IMG/VR virus record: IMGVR_UViG_3300031857_000627
Location: 1-36,163 of that record
DNA from: a virus
Length of the DNA stretch: 36,163 bases
Strand: one strand, 5' to 3'
Each line of letters starts with the position of its first letter. Within the stretch, counting starts at the first letter, position 1. The translations under genes and the position numbers were made by a program. Positions 1-8,389 of the stretch are shown here, piece after piece. The notes below the pieces were generated by a model. It did not search any database, was not told the DNA's origin, and worked only from the letters and a program-made list of their open reading frames with translations.

Positions 1-288
1 TCCTCCAGCATCAATTATCTCACCACCACCATATACGGTTGTGGGTGTACCTCCATCAACATTTTGATATATGGGTCCTGTTGGTCCGGTGGGTCCAACA
101 ACTCCTTGTGATCCAGTGGGTCCGGTAACACCTTGAGGTCCTGTTGGCCCAAGTGGACCAGTCGGTCCAGTGGGTCCGACAGCCACATTTGTTTTTAAAC
201 GCCAGGTGCTTCCATTCCAATACCAAATATGTGTTCCAGAGGAGGTCTCGTCTCCAACTTGCGGGTTATCTGGAAAGTCAATTGGCAT
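1..288 (-). CDS. Collagen-like fibre protein, N-terminal part (runs off window)
   Basis: The ATG at 288-286 opens a frame that stays open to base 1, giving the first 96 residues of a longer protein. The N-terminus ([14 protein letters not shown], then [13 protein letters not shown]) is the short Trp-rich module often found at the head of phage collagen-like fibres. It is followed by about ten Gly-X-Y triplets rich in Gly-Pro-Thr and then a Gly/Asp linker. The protein is probably a trimeric virion fibre, like the 599-aa protein at 8390-10189, whose Trp modules it resembles. It is the last gene of the fibre block seen here and lies 16 bases downstream of the small membrane protein gene. Its C-terminal receptor-binding part is outside the window. 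Confidence 0.85.
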   Translation of the reverse strand, partial: MPIDFPDNPQVGDETSSGTHIWYWNGSTWRLKTNVAVGPTGPTGPLGPTGPQGVTGPTGSQGVVGPTGPTGPIYQNVDGGTPTTVYGGGEIIDAGG

Positions 289-304
289 GCAATAATTGTA
301 TAGA

Positions 305-589
305 TTAAGTTAAGAAATGTTTGGCTATAGCAATACTAGCTAATATTGTCCACCCAATGTTGAAATAAATGATGGTAGGCAGGGTCTTTAGGGTAGAGGT
401 TAAAACCAAGGTTAGACTTGAAATAAGAGCAAAAACGTAGAGCCACCAAAACTGGACCCCAAATAGAAGCCCTGGGAAGATAATAATAAGCTTGGTTGAA
501 AACGCCCAAAACTCTATTATATTTACCCTAGTCCAGTATGCCCTAGTACCTAGCTGTTGAGAGACTTTCCATATCTCTTTAGGCTTCAT
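305..589 (-). CDS. Small hydrophobic membrane protein, unknown function
   Basis: This 94-aa protein starts [20 protein letters not shown], a basic and likely cytoplasmic end. Two or three hydrophobic segments follow, at about residues 32-60 and 70-90, so it is probably an integral membrane protein. The start overlaps the 3' end of the halogenase gene by 11 bases, which suggests co-translation. I do not recognise the family. The position next to a halogenase could mean it serves that enzyme (for example substrate or halide handling), but nothing in the sequence shows this. Confidence 0.7.
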   Translation of the reverse strand: MKPKEIWKVSQQLGTRAYWTRVNIIEFWAFSTKLIIIFPGLLFGVQFWWLYVFALISSLTLVLTSTLKTLPTIIYFNIGWTILASIAIAKHFLT

Positions 590-2189
590 TATATTTAGTC
601 TTTAAATACTCATACAAAGTAGGAGCAAGGGCCGCTTCGGTTTCCCATTTTGACTTAAACAACAGTACGTTTTTATCAAACTCTTTTAATACAGGGTCTA
701 AAGTGTTCGTTTTTAATACAGGATTATCTACAAATTCTAAAACATTATAAATATAAAACTGCATTCCAGTAGCAATACAGTTAATTCCTCCAGTTAATTC
801 ATGAGATCCAGATGTTAGCTTTAACTTTGCAAGCTCGTAAAATCCAGATAGTTGTGCTACATCAACATTTTGCATATCTTTAAACATCTTATTAGTTATA
901 TCTTTCCAATACTGAGTGTCTATTCTGTGGCTTAATGCATAATGCAAAGACACAAACTGTGCAAAAGAATCAAACATTATCTTGCATCCTACGTTGTATA
1001 CATCTCTATCCCACTGAGAAACAGATCCTCTATTTAAAGCATCTACTAACTTGAACAAGAATTGATGAATTGTAAATAATCCATTACTTTCTAAAGGTTC
1101 GATAAACCCACCAGATAAACCAATTGCAACTACATTCTTAACAAATAGTCTTTCTGAAAGACCTATTCTCATCTTAATATCTTTAAACTCTAAAGAATCT
1201 ACTTGTTCTTGAGTTCTTGGAATAACCATTTTGTCTGACATTAAGTAGGTTTTATATTGTTCTTTAGCCTCCTCTGGTGTTATATATTTATCACTGTAGA
1301 CATATCCAGTTCCAAGCCTTGACCACAAAGGTATGTTCCAGCACCAACCATTTTCTATAGCAGTGCAGTTAGTAAAAGGTTCTAGTTCTTTTTCTTTATC
1401 TACATAAGGAACTTGTGCTGCCCAAGCTCTATTATTTGGTAGTATGTGATCGTAAGAAACAAAAGGAACCTCTAAGGCTCCATTTAATAAAAGGCTTTTC
1501 CAACCAGTACAATCTACGTACAAATCAGCTGTTACTGAATCTCCATTATCTAAAACTAAGTTAGCAACGCCAGACTCATCAGTATTTACATTAATTACTT
1601 CAGCGGATATGTGTTTAACTCCGCGAGGTTTAGAGTATCTATCCTTTAACCAAGCACCAAATTTAGTAGCATCAAAATGGTACACAGCATTTATTTCTGG
1701 GTAATATCCATCGAGAATGCCTTTTTCATTTAAACTAAACTTATTGTTGTCTACTAATGACATAACAGACCAGTATGTTCTACAGTAATCTTCTATTGGT
1801 AGGTCTTTTTCTTTACCCTTTTTGTATTGCCATACTTTTAATACTTGTTCGTGAGATATTGGAGGGTTAGGCCCAAAGTGACCAGTAAAAGGTATTCCAA
1901 ATGGGTAGTGAAAAGAACCTGAGTCTTTGTCATAAAAGTCAGTAAACTTAATACTTAATTTGTATGAAGCATCTGTGTACTCCATAAAATCATCTTCATT
2001 TATACCTAAAGCATGTGTCCAGGTTTTTAAACCACCAATAGTGCTTTCGCCCACTCCTACAATAGGAACATTTGGGCTTTCAATTACAACAATCTCTTTT
2101 TCAGGATAGAACTTTATTAAAGTAGATGCAGTCATCCAACCAGCGGACCCACCACCAACAATAACAATCTTATTTACGTTTTTAATCAC
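579..2189 (-). CDS. Flavin-dependent (tryptophan-type) halogenase
   Basis: This 536-aa enzyme belongs to the tryptophan-halogenase family, which uses reduced FAD, oxygen and halide to make a hypohalous acid that halogenates an aromatic substrate. Visible signatures are the FAD-binding GGGSAGWMTA (residues 12-21), a Lys at 77 in ASYKLSIKF matching the catalytic Lys of PrnA-type enzymes, the WxWxIP motif as WCWNIP (282-287), and a C-terminal GLSGGFIEPLES segment containing the Glu of the active site. Length is normal for the family (about 500-540). The start is GTG at 2189-2187. No flavin reductase is visible nearby, so reduced flavin would come from the host. A halogenase from cyanophage Syn10 (VirX1) is known to accept iodide and diverse substrates. 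The substrate here is unknown; nearby tail and fibre genes make a structural-protein or host-metabolite target equally open. Confidence 0.93.
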   Translation of the reverse strand: MIKNVNKIVIVGGGSAGWMTASTLIKFYPEKEIVVIESPNVPIVGVGESTIGGLKTWTHALGINEDDFMEYTDASYKLSIKFTDFYDKDSGSFHYPFGIPFTGHFGPNPPISHEQVLKVWQYKKGKEKDLPIEDYCRTYWSVMSLVDNNKFSLNEKGILDGYYPEINAVYHFDATKFGAWLKDRYSKPRGVKHISAEVINVNTDESGVANLVLDNGDSVTADLYVDCTGWKSLLLNGALEVPFVSYDHILPNNRAWAAQVPYVDKEKELEPFTNCTAIENGWCWNIPLWSRLGTGYVYSDKYITPEEAKEQYKTYLMSDKMVIPRTQEQVDSLEFKDIKMRIGLSERLFVKNVVAIGLSGGFIEPLESNGLFTIHQFLFKLVDALNRGSVSQWDRDVYNVGCKIMFDSFAQFVSLHYALSHRIDTQYWKDITNKMFKDMQNVDVAQLSGFYELAKLKLTSGSHELTGGINCIATGMQFYIYNVLEFVDNPVLKTNTLDPVLKEFDKNVLLFKSKWETEAALAPTLYEYLKTKYNEA

Positions 2190-2216
2190 AAGTTAAAGCC
2201 CTTTGAAGTAGAGGAG

Positions 2217-2243
2217 TAGTGCTACACCATAAGTATAGCACTA
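2217..2243 (-). other. Stem-loop between tail chaperone and halogenase genes
   Basis: A perfect 8-bp inverted repeat (TAGTGCTA ... TAGCACTA) with an 11-base loop lies in the 63-base gap upstream of the halogenase. No U-run follows it on the minus strand, so it is not a classical terminator. It could be an RNA-processing or stability element, or simply chance. Confidence 0.3.
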
Positions 2244-2252
2244 TTAGACGTA

Positions 2253-2666
2253 TTAAAGCCCTAGCGGATTATAGTTAGGATCTGGTGGAGTAGGTAAAGT
2301 AAAACTACCAAATTCGTCTACTGTGTCTGGTAAATCTCTCAATAACTGTCTGTAAGCTGCCCAAGCTTGTTTTTGTTCTGTTGAAAGTGCAACATCTGGG
2401 TTCTGCGTCCAATCAGAGTAAAACAATAATGAATTTCTTTGTTCTCTAGCCTTGTCAAGACCTGAGTTATAAGACAATTCTTTATACATTAAAGTAATAG
2501 CTTGAGCAGACATAGCTTCAACTTGTCCGTTTACTAATCTAAAGAATTTGTTATCTACATTATTTAAATTAGTGTCAAACCAACCTGTTGAGTTTTCTTC
2601 GTCTAATCCTAAACGAATTTGAGTCTGATTTCCGTTTTCATCAAACTTTACATAATAGTTAGTCAT
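2253..2666 (-). CDS. Phage tail assembly chaperone-like protein
   Basis: In this 137-aa protein the segment RNSLLFYSDWTQNPD, followed by AWAAYRQLLRDLPDT (about residues 77-115), is the hallmark of the phage tail assembly chaperone family (the Phage_TAC / gp38-like C-terminal motif: RN-LL-sDWTQ ... W--YRq-LRdlP). Such proteins help fold or trimerise tail fibres and are usually encoded just after the fibre gene. That fits here, as it directly follows the 303-aa and 1385-aa putative fibre genes with a 9-base gap. The N-terminal part (1-60) is a short beta-rich region similar to the fibre-binding half of this family. Confidence 0.8.
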   Translation of the reverse strand: MTNYYVKFDENGNQTQIRLGLDEENSTGWFDTNLNNVDNKFFRLVNGQVEAMSAQAITLMYKELSYNSGLDKAREQRNSLLFYSDWTQNPDVALSTEQKQAWAAYRQLLRDLPDTVDEFGSFTLPTPPDPNYNPLGL

Positions 2667-2675
2667 TGTTTTTCC

Positions 2676-3587
2676 TTATCTGTTTCCGTAGAGCTCAGCC
2701 GCTCTATTCCAAATCTTGTAAACAACGTCGCTAGAAGTGCTATATGTGTTTTCAGAAGGATTTGAGAAGGTATGAGCAGTAAATAACATACGATGGTCTG
2801 GTTGGATCCAATGTGCGCCGCCGTAGTTAGCACCAAACGTGTCTTCTAATCTATAGAAACCGTTACCAGACATAACTTTCTTTAATTCAGAACCATTAGT
2901 CCAGTAATGCATTGTGTTATTTAATTGAAAAACAAAAGTAGTTTGTGGTGGAATTGATATTGTTCCAGACATGGTTCTACCACCACCGTTATTACCAGTC
3001 ATGTTAGATAAAGTAGTCCAAGATCCACCTGTTGCAGCTGCGTACGATCCATTAGCGTTTGGTTGCCAACAGATTAATGAGCTTCCATCGTGGCCAGAGT
3101 TCCAATGTTGCGTGTGTTGTGCGTATACTGTAACGTTGTAAGCGGTAGTTGGGTGGTAGTTTCTAAGGTACATTTGTCGGTATCCAATAGAGTTGTATCC
3201 TTGGCCATGGGGATGCCCAACATGTTGGGTATCAATATAACCAACACTTCGAGAGCCAGCATACTGAATTTGTCTAATTGTGCTTTGATTCCAGTTCTCT
3301 AACCCACCATCTGCGTGTCCGTCATTATTTAAACGAATATCGTTTAAGCACCACCAGAAAGCACGAGGATGATCGTTTCCATTAGCCATGTAAGTATGAA
3401 AAGACGTCCAAATGTTGTCTGAGCCAGCCCAAGAGGTCCATTGTGTGTTTTGGCGCTCATGGATTGTCCAAATAGTTGGAATGCTGTATGGGAAACGGCT
3501 ACCATCGGTTACTTCTTTCCAAAGACCGCCTTGATCAAGGCCGTTTTCTCCAAAAGCTCTTGATACTTCTAGACTTAGATTTGCCAT
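2676..3587 (-). CDS. Putative tail-tip or receptor-binding structural protein
   Basis: I do not recognise this 303-aa protein by family. It is rich in Trp, His, Asn and Gly with many short polar beta-like stretches (for example GNDHPRAFWWCLNDIRL, TVYAQHTQHWNSGHDGSSL, FVFQLNNTMHYWTNGSEL), no hydrophobic helices and no signal peptide. That composition is typical of phage adhesins. It sits one base after the 1385-aa fibre gene and just before the tail assembly chaperone gene, where receptor-binding proteins are usually found. Its high His and Trp content would suit carbohydrate or metal binding. The structural role is inferred from position. Confidence 0.65.
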   Translation of the reverse strand: MANLSLEVSRAFGENGLDQGGLWKEVTDGSRFPYSIPTIWTIHERQNTQWTSWAGSDNIWTSFHTYMANGNDHPRAFWWCLNDIRLNNDGHADGGLENWNQSTIRQIQYAGSRSVGYIDTQHVGHPHGQGYNSIGYRQMYLRNYHPTTAYNVTVYAQHTQHWNSGHDGSSLICWQPNANGSYAAATGGSWTTLSNMTGNNGGGRTMSGTISIPPQTTFVFQLNNTMHYWTNGSELKKVMSGNGFYRLEDTFGANYGGAHWIQPDHRMLFTAHTFSNPSENTYSTSSDVVYKIWNRAAELYGNR

Positions 3588-3588
3588 T

Positions 3589-6500
3589 TTATAGTGTTAC
3601 CCTCCAGCCATAGGTGTCATTGCTGAACACAAGTTTTACAGATCCGTTGTTCACATCGAACACCATGTCCTCTGCCTTTCCTTGAATAAGTTTACCATTT
3701 CTCATAATCTTTGGCTTGGTAGCAAAGGATCCAGCTGTTCCGCCAATATCTGTAATGATAACGGTAGCTCCTGTAGTTGGGGATGCAGGAAGTGTTAACT
3801 CCATTGCATTTGAGAACACTACGAAGTATAAGCCAGAAGCAACGCTTGTTCCTTCTGTAGTGTTAACGCTTCGTGCTACTAGAGTTTGGCTTGTAGTAAT
3901 GATATTTGGAACAATCATTGCAGCCTGTTGGCTCATAGCCATTAATGGACCCCATGGGTCTTTGTCCAAAATAACGTTTCTTGCTTCAAGAGTATCTACG
4001 TTTAGAGAGTTTCTAGTGTAGGTAGTTCCAGGAACTGAGAAGTCAATTGTGGTTGTTGGTTTTTCAGACAAACCACCAAGTAAATACCACTTTTGGTTAG
4101 CTTGGTTACGGGCTAAACCTGTGTATTGTCCACGTAACGGATCTGTTACTAAAGAGTTTCCAGTAAAGCCATTAATTGCGTAGCTACCATAACTTGGGTA
4201 GGAAGCTGTCGCTGTACCTGAAGACGAAGTTTCAGTAACGTCTGATAGTGCTTGAGCATAAGAAATAGTAGTTGAAGTAACTGCTGAAATTGTATGTGTA
4301 CCATCAAAGGTTCCAGATACTCCATTTACAACAATTGATTGTCCAGGTACAAAAGTATGTGCTGCTGTTGTTGTAAGAGTAGCAACACCACTTGTACGAT
4401 TACGGCTATTAATAGAGGCTGAAACTGAAGTAGTCAAGTTTGTTGATGGGATATCATCAAGAGATCTATTGTATGAAATAGAGTATGGAGCAGTCATACT
4501 TCTAGCAGTAATGGTGCGAATACCATTTAGTTGTGAAGTTACACCAGCAATAGTTACGGATGAGCCTACAGTTGCTTGTGGTGTATCGTTGATTACCAAA
4601 GTAACAACACCGTTAGTTAATGAGTAACTTAAAACGTTTGGATATACACGACTTGGAGCGGTAGTTACTTCATCTGGAATTGCTCGGTTATAACGGAAGC
4701 TTGTAGGAGTTGGTACTTCAGTAATTGTGTAGGTACCGTTGTAAACGTTTGGCAAGCTTACTCGTTGTACTAAACCTGATACAGGAGATGGCGCTACGTT
4801 AGTTGTAGATGCTACTGTAAAGCTTATAGTAGTGGATGTTACAGCTGTAATTGTTTGAGTTCCGTTTACATCAGCAGCTACACCACTTACAGAAATGCTG
4901 TTTCCTACAGAAAGGTTATGTGGGACTGAGGTAGTAATCTTTGCATTGGTATTGTTAGTTATTTCATAAACAATTACTACTGTTAGACCAGCAAGGTCAT
5001 CAACGTTTGAAACTACAACAGAGTCGTTTACTTCGTATGAGTGGGCAGTAAGAGTATTAAGAGTAGCTACACCATTAGATGCAGTTCTAAATGTTACAGT
5101 GCCTGGAAGAGTGAGGGTTCTTTGTGAACGAGACTCACCTAAGAATGCGAAGGTTAAACCGTCACCAGTTGGGTTGCCAGTTGCAACGAAAACTATCGGG
5201 CTAACAACAGCCAAGTTATCAGTTTCAACGGTTGTTCCTGAACCACCGAATGTAATAGTACCGGTAATATTAACAGCACCAGCAATATTCATATCACCTT
5301 GTACACCGACACCACCAACGATAGTTAGAGCACCAGTTGTAGGTGATACAGAAGGTGTGGCAATTTCAATGTGTACGTTTTGATTTGGAGTAATGGACAT
5401 TTGTTCATTACCGGTACCTAGTCCTCCAGCACCAAAGATAATCTTGTTGTCTGTACCTGTATTATCAGTTGCAATAACCAAGTTACCTGAACCGGTTGTG
5501 CCATCTGGAGCAGACATAAATATATAACCATCATGTGGTCCAGTTAAACCATAAGTTGGGTCGTTGAATGATAGGTTAGTGATACCCATATCAATCCAAC
5601 CAGTTTCGTCATCTCCTTCTTTTGCGTATGCTAGGTAATCTGCAGATGAGCTAAATCCGCTTCCAAGGTTAACAATTGCATTTTGTACGAAGTTAATGTC
5701 GTTACCGGCAGCAATAACAATTGCGTTTGTTAGCCCTGCGTCTGTTTCGTATTGGGTAGCACCAGCACCTACAGGAAGCTTAGTTACACCTTGTAGGTCA
5801 ACGTTACCAATAACAGTTAGGTCACCTGCAATGTATTGATCACCTGTAATACCAACGCCACCTACAACAGTTAGAGCACCAGTTGTGGCGCTTGTTGAAA
5901 CCGTAGCAATTTCAATATGAACGTTTTCATCTGGTGTAATAGACATTTGCTCAGTACCAGAAGCAAATCCACCAGCTGCAAAGATAATCTTGTTGTCGGT
6001 ACCAGTTGCGTCGGTAGCAATAACAAAGTTACCTGTTCCTGCAGGTCGCCAAACTTCTTTATCAGTCCCGGTAATAGCAGTGCTTGAAGCAGAAGTAGTT
6101 GCTGTTCCAAAAGAGAAAGTATTAGTAGTTACAGCTGTAAGTTCACGCAGTCCATCGTATGCAGAGTCACCAATAGATACAATAACTTCATCACCTTGAG
6201 CGTATCCATGGGCTGTGCTTGTTGTTAATGTTGCAAGGTTAGTTACAACTACTTTATTAGTAACAAGTTTCTTATCTGATTTAGCGGCAGATGAAAATAT
6301 ATAACCTTCTTCAGGACCAGTAATTCCATACTGTTCAGATACAAACTGTTTTCCGGTAATACCTAGATCTACGAAACCAGAATCGTTATCTCCATCATTT
6401 GCATAAGCAATAAAGTCAGCAGAGGTTTCTGTTCCAGTTCCAATGTTTGCTAAAGCTAACTGAACAAATGAAGTAGAGTCTTGTACGAACACACCAGCAG

Positions 6501-7746
6501 TGTCTGTTAAACCAGCATCTGCTTCAAAGTCTGCTGCGTCAGTTCCATCACCAAAACGAAGAGCAACAATATCTCTTTCAAATGATGCTTCAGAACCATC
6601 TGTAGTAAGTACGTATCCAGCTTTACCACCTTGTGCTGGTAGAAGACCGGTAGCACCTTTAGCTAAGATATCCCAATCGTTTTCATTGTCTGCAAGGTAC
6701 TGACCAGATGTAAAGTCTTTGTTAGCAATGCGTGCGTTTTCACCATCAGTGATTACGTCACCTTCTAGATACACAGTTGTAGCAGCCCAAGCTCCACGAT
6801 AACGGATACCGGAGTTATATTTTGTCCATTTACCGGCAGCTAAATCGGTAGCAAATGAAGCAGAAGATGCATGGAATAGACTTGTAATAAAGGTGTTACC
6901 GCCACGTAGAACCACGTCACCGCTGTAGTACTGTGTGCTTGGAGCCCAATCACCACGAGTTGTAATACCAGATGTAAGAACTTGCCAGTATGTTGTGTTA
7001 GTTACAGCATTTCCAGTAGATGGAGTGTCATACTTGTAGATGTAAACAGTAGAACCGTCTACAACAATATCATTTTTATAATACTCAGTTGCAACGCTCC
7101 AAGTGCCTTGTGGTCCTAGGCCTTGTAGGTACTCTTCCCAATATAGTGTTTCTGTAGGAACATTTCCTTGGCTTTCAGCAATGCAACGATAATATGTGTT
7201 TCCATAAACAACTAATTGATTTGGTACATAAATTGTAGCTGGGTTATAAACACCAGTTGCGTCAACACCTTGGATAAAGGTATCCCAGTAAGATGTGTTG
7301 TTTGGTTTATTACCTGTTGAATCTTGTTTTGCTATGTAAGCATTACCGCCCCATACAACAATATCATTCTTTTGATAGTTTGCAGTATTTGAGTAAGAAC
7401 CTTCGTATTGAATACCATCTGCAAATGGTGACCATTTAGCGGCATTTGGAGGAGTGTTACCAATTGTATCGGCAATACAAATATAAACTTTACCACCATG
7501 AGCAACACCATCACCTACACGATAGTTTGCTGCATTGTTATACACACCTTGGAACTTAATACCTTCAACAAGGAGTGTCCAAAAGTTATTATTAGTTGGA
7601 AGATTACCAACTGTTGCTAATGTGTAAACATATAGATATACGTTACCGCCGTACTTTACGACGTCATTTAATTCATACTCTGTTGTGCTGGACCATTGTC
7701 CTGCAAAGTGAAAACGAAGTTTACCTAAGTCAATCAGTTGAGCCAT
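3589..7746 (-). CDS. Large modular tail fibre protein with seven CBM-like modules and beta-repeats
   Basis: This 1385-aa protein is the largest gene in the window. Residues about 10-370 hold seven tandem modules of about 50 residues with the pattern G-W/Y-A-x-T-x-Y-x-x-x-D-V-V-x-x-G-G-x-x-Y ... G-N-x-P ... Y-W, resembling the chitin/carbohydrate-binding (CBM5/12-like) repeats used by phage fibres. The middle part has two near-duplicate blocks, each holding an EGYIFSS/DGYIFMS-type segment followed by NLVIATDNTGTDNKIIFGAGG and MSITPNQNVHIEIAT-like strands; the same type of block occurs in fibres of T4-like cyanophages. The C-terminal third has about five copies of a beta-sandwich repeat (V-A-T-L-T-T--A-H-x-F-x-x-G-x-S-I-V-V-x-G-V ... 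T-I-S-A-V-T-S-T-T-I-S). The protein probably forms a long fibre that contacts cell-wall glycans. It starts at the ATG at 7746, which abuts the stop codon of the upstream 93-aa gene. Confidence 0.88.
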   Translation of the reverse strand: MAQLIDLGKLRFHFAGQWSSTTEYELNDVVKYGGNVYLYVYTLATVGNLPTNNNFWTLLVEGIKFQGVYNNAANYRVGDGVAHGGKVYICIADTIGNTPPNAAKWSPFADGIQYEGSYSNTANYQKNDIVVWGGNAYIAKQDSTGNKPNNTSYWDTFIQGVDATGVYNPATIYVPNQLVVYGNTYYRCIAESQGNVPTETLYWEEYLQGLGPQGTWSVATEYYKNDIVVDGSTVYIYKYDTPSTGNAVTNTTYWQVLTSGITTRGDWAPSTQYYSGDVVLRGGNTFITSLFHASSASFATDLAAGKWTKYNSGIRYRGAWAATTVYLEGDVITDGENARIANKDFTSGQYLADNENDWDILAKGATGLLPAQGGKAGYVLTTDGSEASFERDIVALRFGDGTDAADFEADAGLTDTAGVFVQDSTSFVQLALANIGTGTETSADFIAYANDGDNDSGFVDLGITGKQFVSEQYGITGPEEGYIFSSAAKSDKKLVTNKVVVTNLATLTTSTAHGYAQGDEVIVSIGDSAYDGLRELTAVTTNTFSFGTATTSASSTAITGTDKEVWRPAGTGNFVIATDATGTDNKIIFAAGGFASGTEQMSITPDENVHIEIATVSTSATTGALTVVGGVGITGDQYIAGDLTVIGNVDLQGVTKLPVGAGATQYETDAGLTNAIVIAAGNDINFVQNAIVNLGSGFSSSADYLAYAKEGDDETGWIDMGITNLSFNDPTYGLTGPHDGYIFMSAPDGTTGSGNLVIATDNTGTDNKIIFGAGGLGTGNEQMSITPNQNVHIEIATPSVSPTTGALTIVGGVGVQGDMNIAGAVNITGTITFGGSGTTVETDNLAVVSPIVFVATGNPTGDGLTFAFLGESRSQRTLTLPGTVTFRTASNGVATLNTLTAHSYEVNDSVVVSNVDDLAGLTVVIVYEITNNTNAKITTSVPHNLSVGNSISVSGVAADVNGTQTITAVTSTTISFTVASTTNVAPSPVSGLVQRVSLPNVYNGTYTITEVPTPTSFRYNRAIPDEVTTAPSRVYPNVLSYSLTNGVVTLVINDTPQATVGSSVTIAGVTSQLNGIRTITARSMTAPYSISYNRSLDDIPSTNLTTSVSASINSRNRTSGVATLTTTAAHTFVPGQSIVVNGVSGTFDGTHTISAVTSTTISYAQALSDVTETSSSGTATASYPSYGSYAINGFTGNSLVTDPLRGQYTGLARNQANQKWYLLGGLSEKPTTTIDFSVPGTTYTRNSLNVDTLEARNVILDKDPWGPLMAMSQQAAMIVPNIITTSQTLVARSVNTTEGTSVASGLYFVVFSNAMELTLPASPTTGATVIITDIGGTAGSFATKPKIMRNGKLIQGKAEDMVFDVNNGSVKLVFSNDTYGWRVTL

Positions 7747-8028
7747 TTACCTTACCTCCACGAGCAGGTGCCCATTGTTGTCGTTCCAATCAAAACTTAG
7801 TGACTTCTGAGTCCAGATCCACTGACGATAATCAAGGTCATTGATTACATCTTCTTTTGGAAGACTTACTGGGTCGTCTCCGCTAAGTATCTCAAGAATA
7901 AGCTTTCCTGTATCTTTATAATATCTAAAACCATAGAAAACTTTATTGGCAACGTCATCTATTGTAGAGACTTCTCCAATAATGGTTGAATTGTTAGTTA
8001 AATCCTGAGGTTTAGCAAACCCTGGCAT
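7747..8028 (-). CDS. Small putative virion protein
   Basis: This 93-aa protein has no family I can name. It starts MPGFAKPQDLTNNSTIIGEV and is acidic, with an alternating polar/aromatic pattern (FYGFRYYKDTGKLILEIL) that suggests beta structure, and no membrane segment. It lies between two fibre-type genes in one transcription unit, 12 bases after the 115-aa gene and directly abutting the 1385-aa fibre gene, so it is probably a small tail or fibre component. Confidence 0.65.
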   Translation of the reverse strand: MPGFAKPQDLTNNSTIIGEVSTIDDVANKVFYGFRYYKDTGKLILEILSGDDPVSLPKEDVINDLDYRQWIWTQKSLSFDWNDNNGHLLVEVR

Positions 8029-8040
8029 TATTCTCCCTAA

Positions 8041-8388
8041 CTAGCCTTGATCGATTCCTTGTAAGTAATAGGCTATTCCTGCTGAGCCCGCTACCCACAC
8101 TTCATCCCCTTGATTTAAAGCAAACCTAAAGGTTTCATAAGTATTGTATCCAGAGATACTTAAGTTGTAAGCAATTAATCCATAGTTATCTGAATCAGTT
8201 GTAATTGTAGGTCCACCAGGAATTACATAAACGTATACAGCACCTGTAGAACCGGTAGTATTAGTTGCAATAACAGATGCTACGTAATCAGAGTTAAGTG
8301 CTGCATACAAAAGATGACCGTATGTAGCAGCGTCTCCAAAATCAGATGCTGCTGGTTTTAAAACACCTAATCTTTGAATGCTTGGCAC
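8041..8388 (-). CDS. Small putative virion (fibre) protein
   Basis: This 115-aa protein starts MPSIQRLGVLKPAASDFG. The remaining sequence alternates short hydrophobic and Thr/Gly-rich strands (SVIATNTTGSTGAVYVYVI, GDEVWVAGSAGIAYYLQGI), a beta-barrel-like pattern resembling the 110-aa protein at 25345-25677. Small proteins of this kind accompany collagen-like fibres in aquatic phages and may be fibre-associated or decoration proteins. It starts one base after the 599-aa collagen-like gene ends, so it is in the same operon. Function is inferred from position and composition. Confidence 0.65.
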   Translation of the reverse strand: MPSIQRLGVLKPAASDFGDAATYGHLLYAALNSDYVASVIATNTTGSTGAVYVYVIPGGPTITTDSDNYGLIAYNLSISGYNTYETFRFALNQGDEVWVAGSAGIAYYLQGIDQG

Positions 8389-8389
8389 A

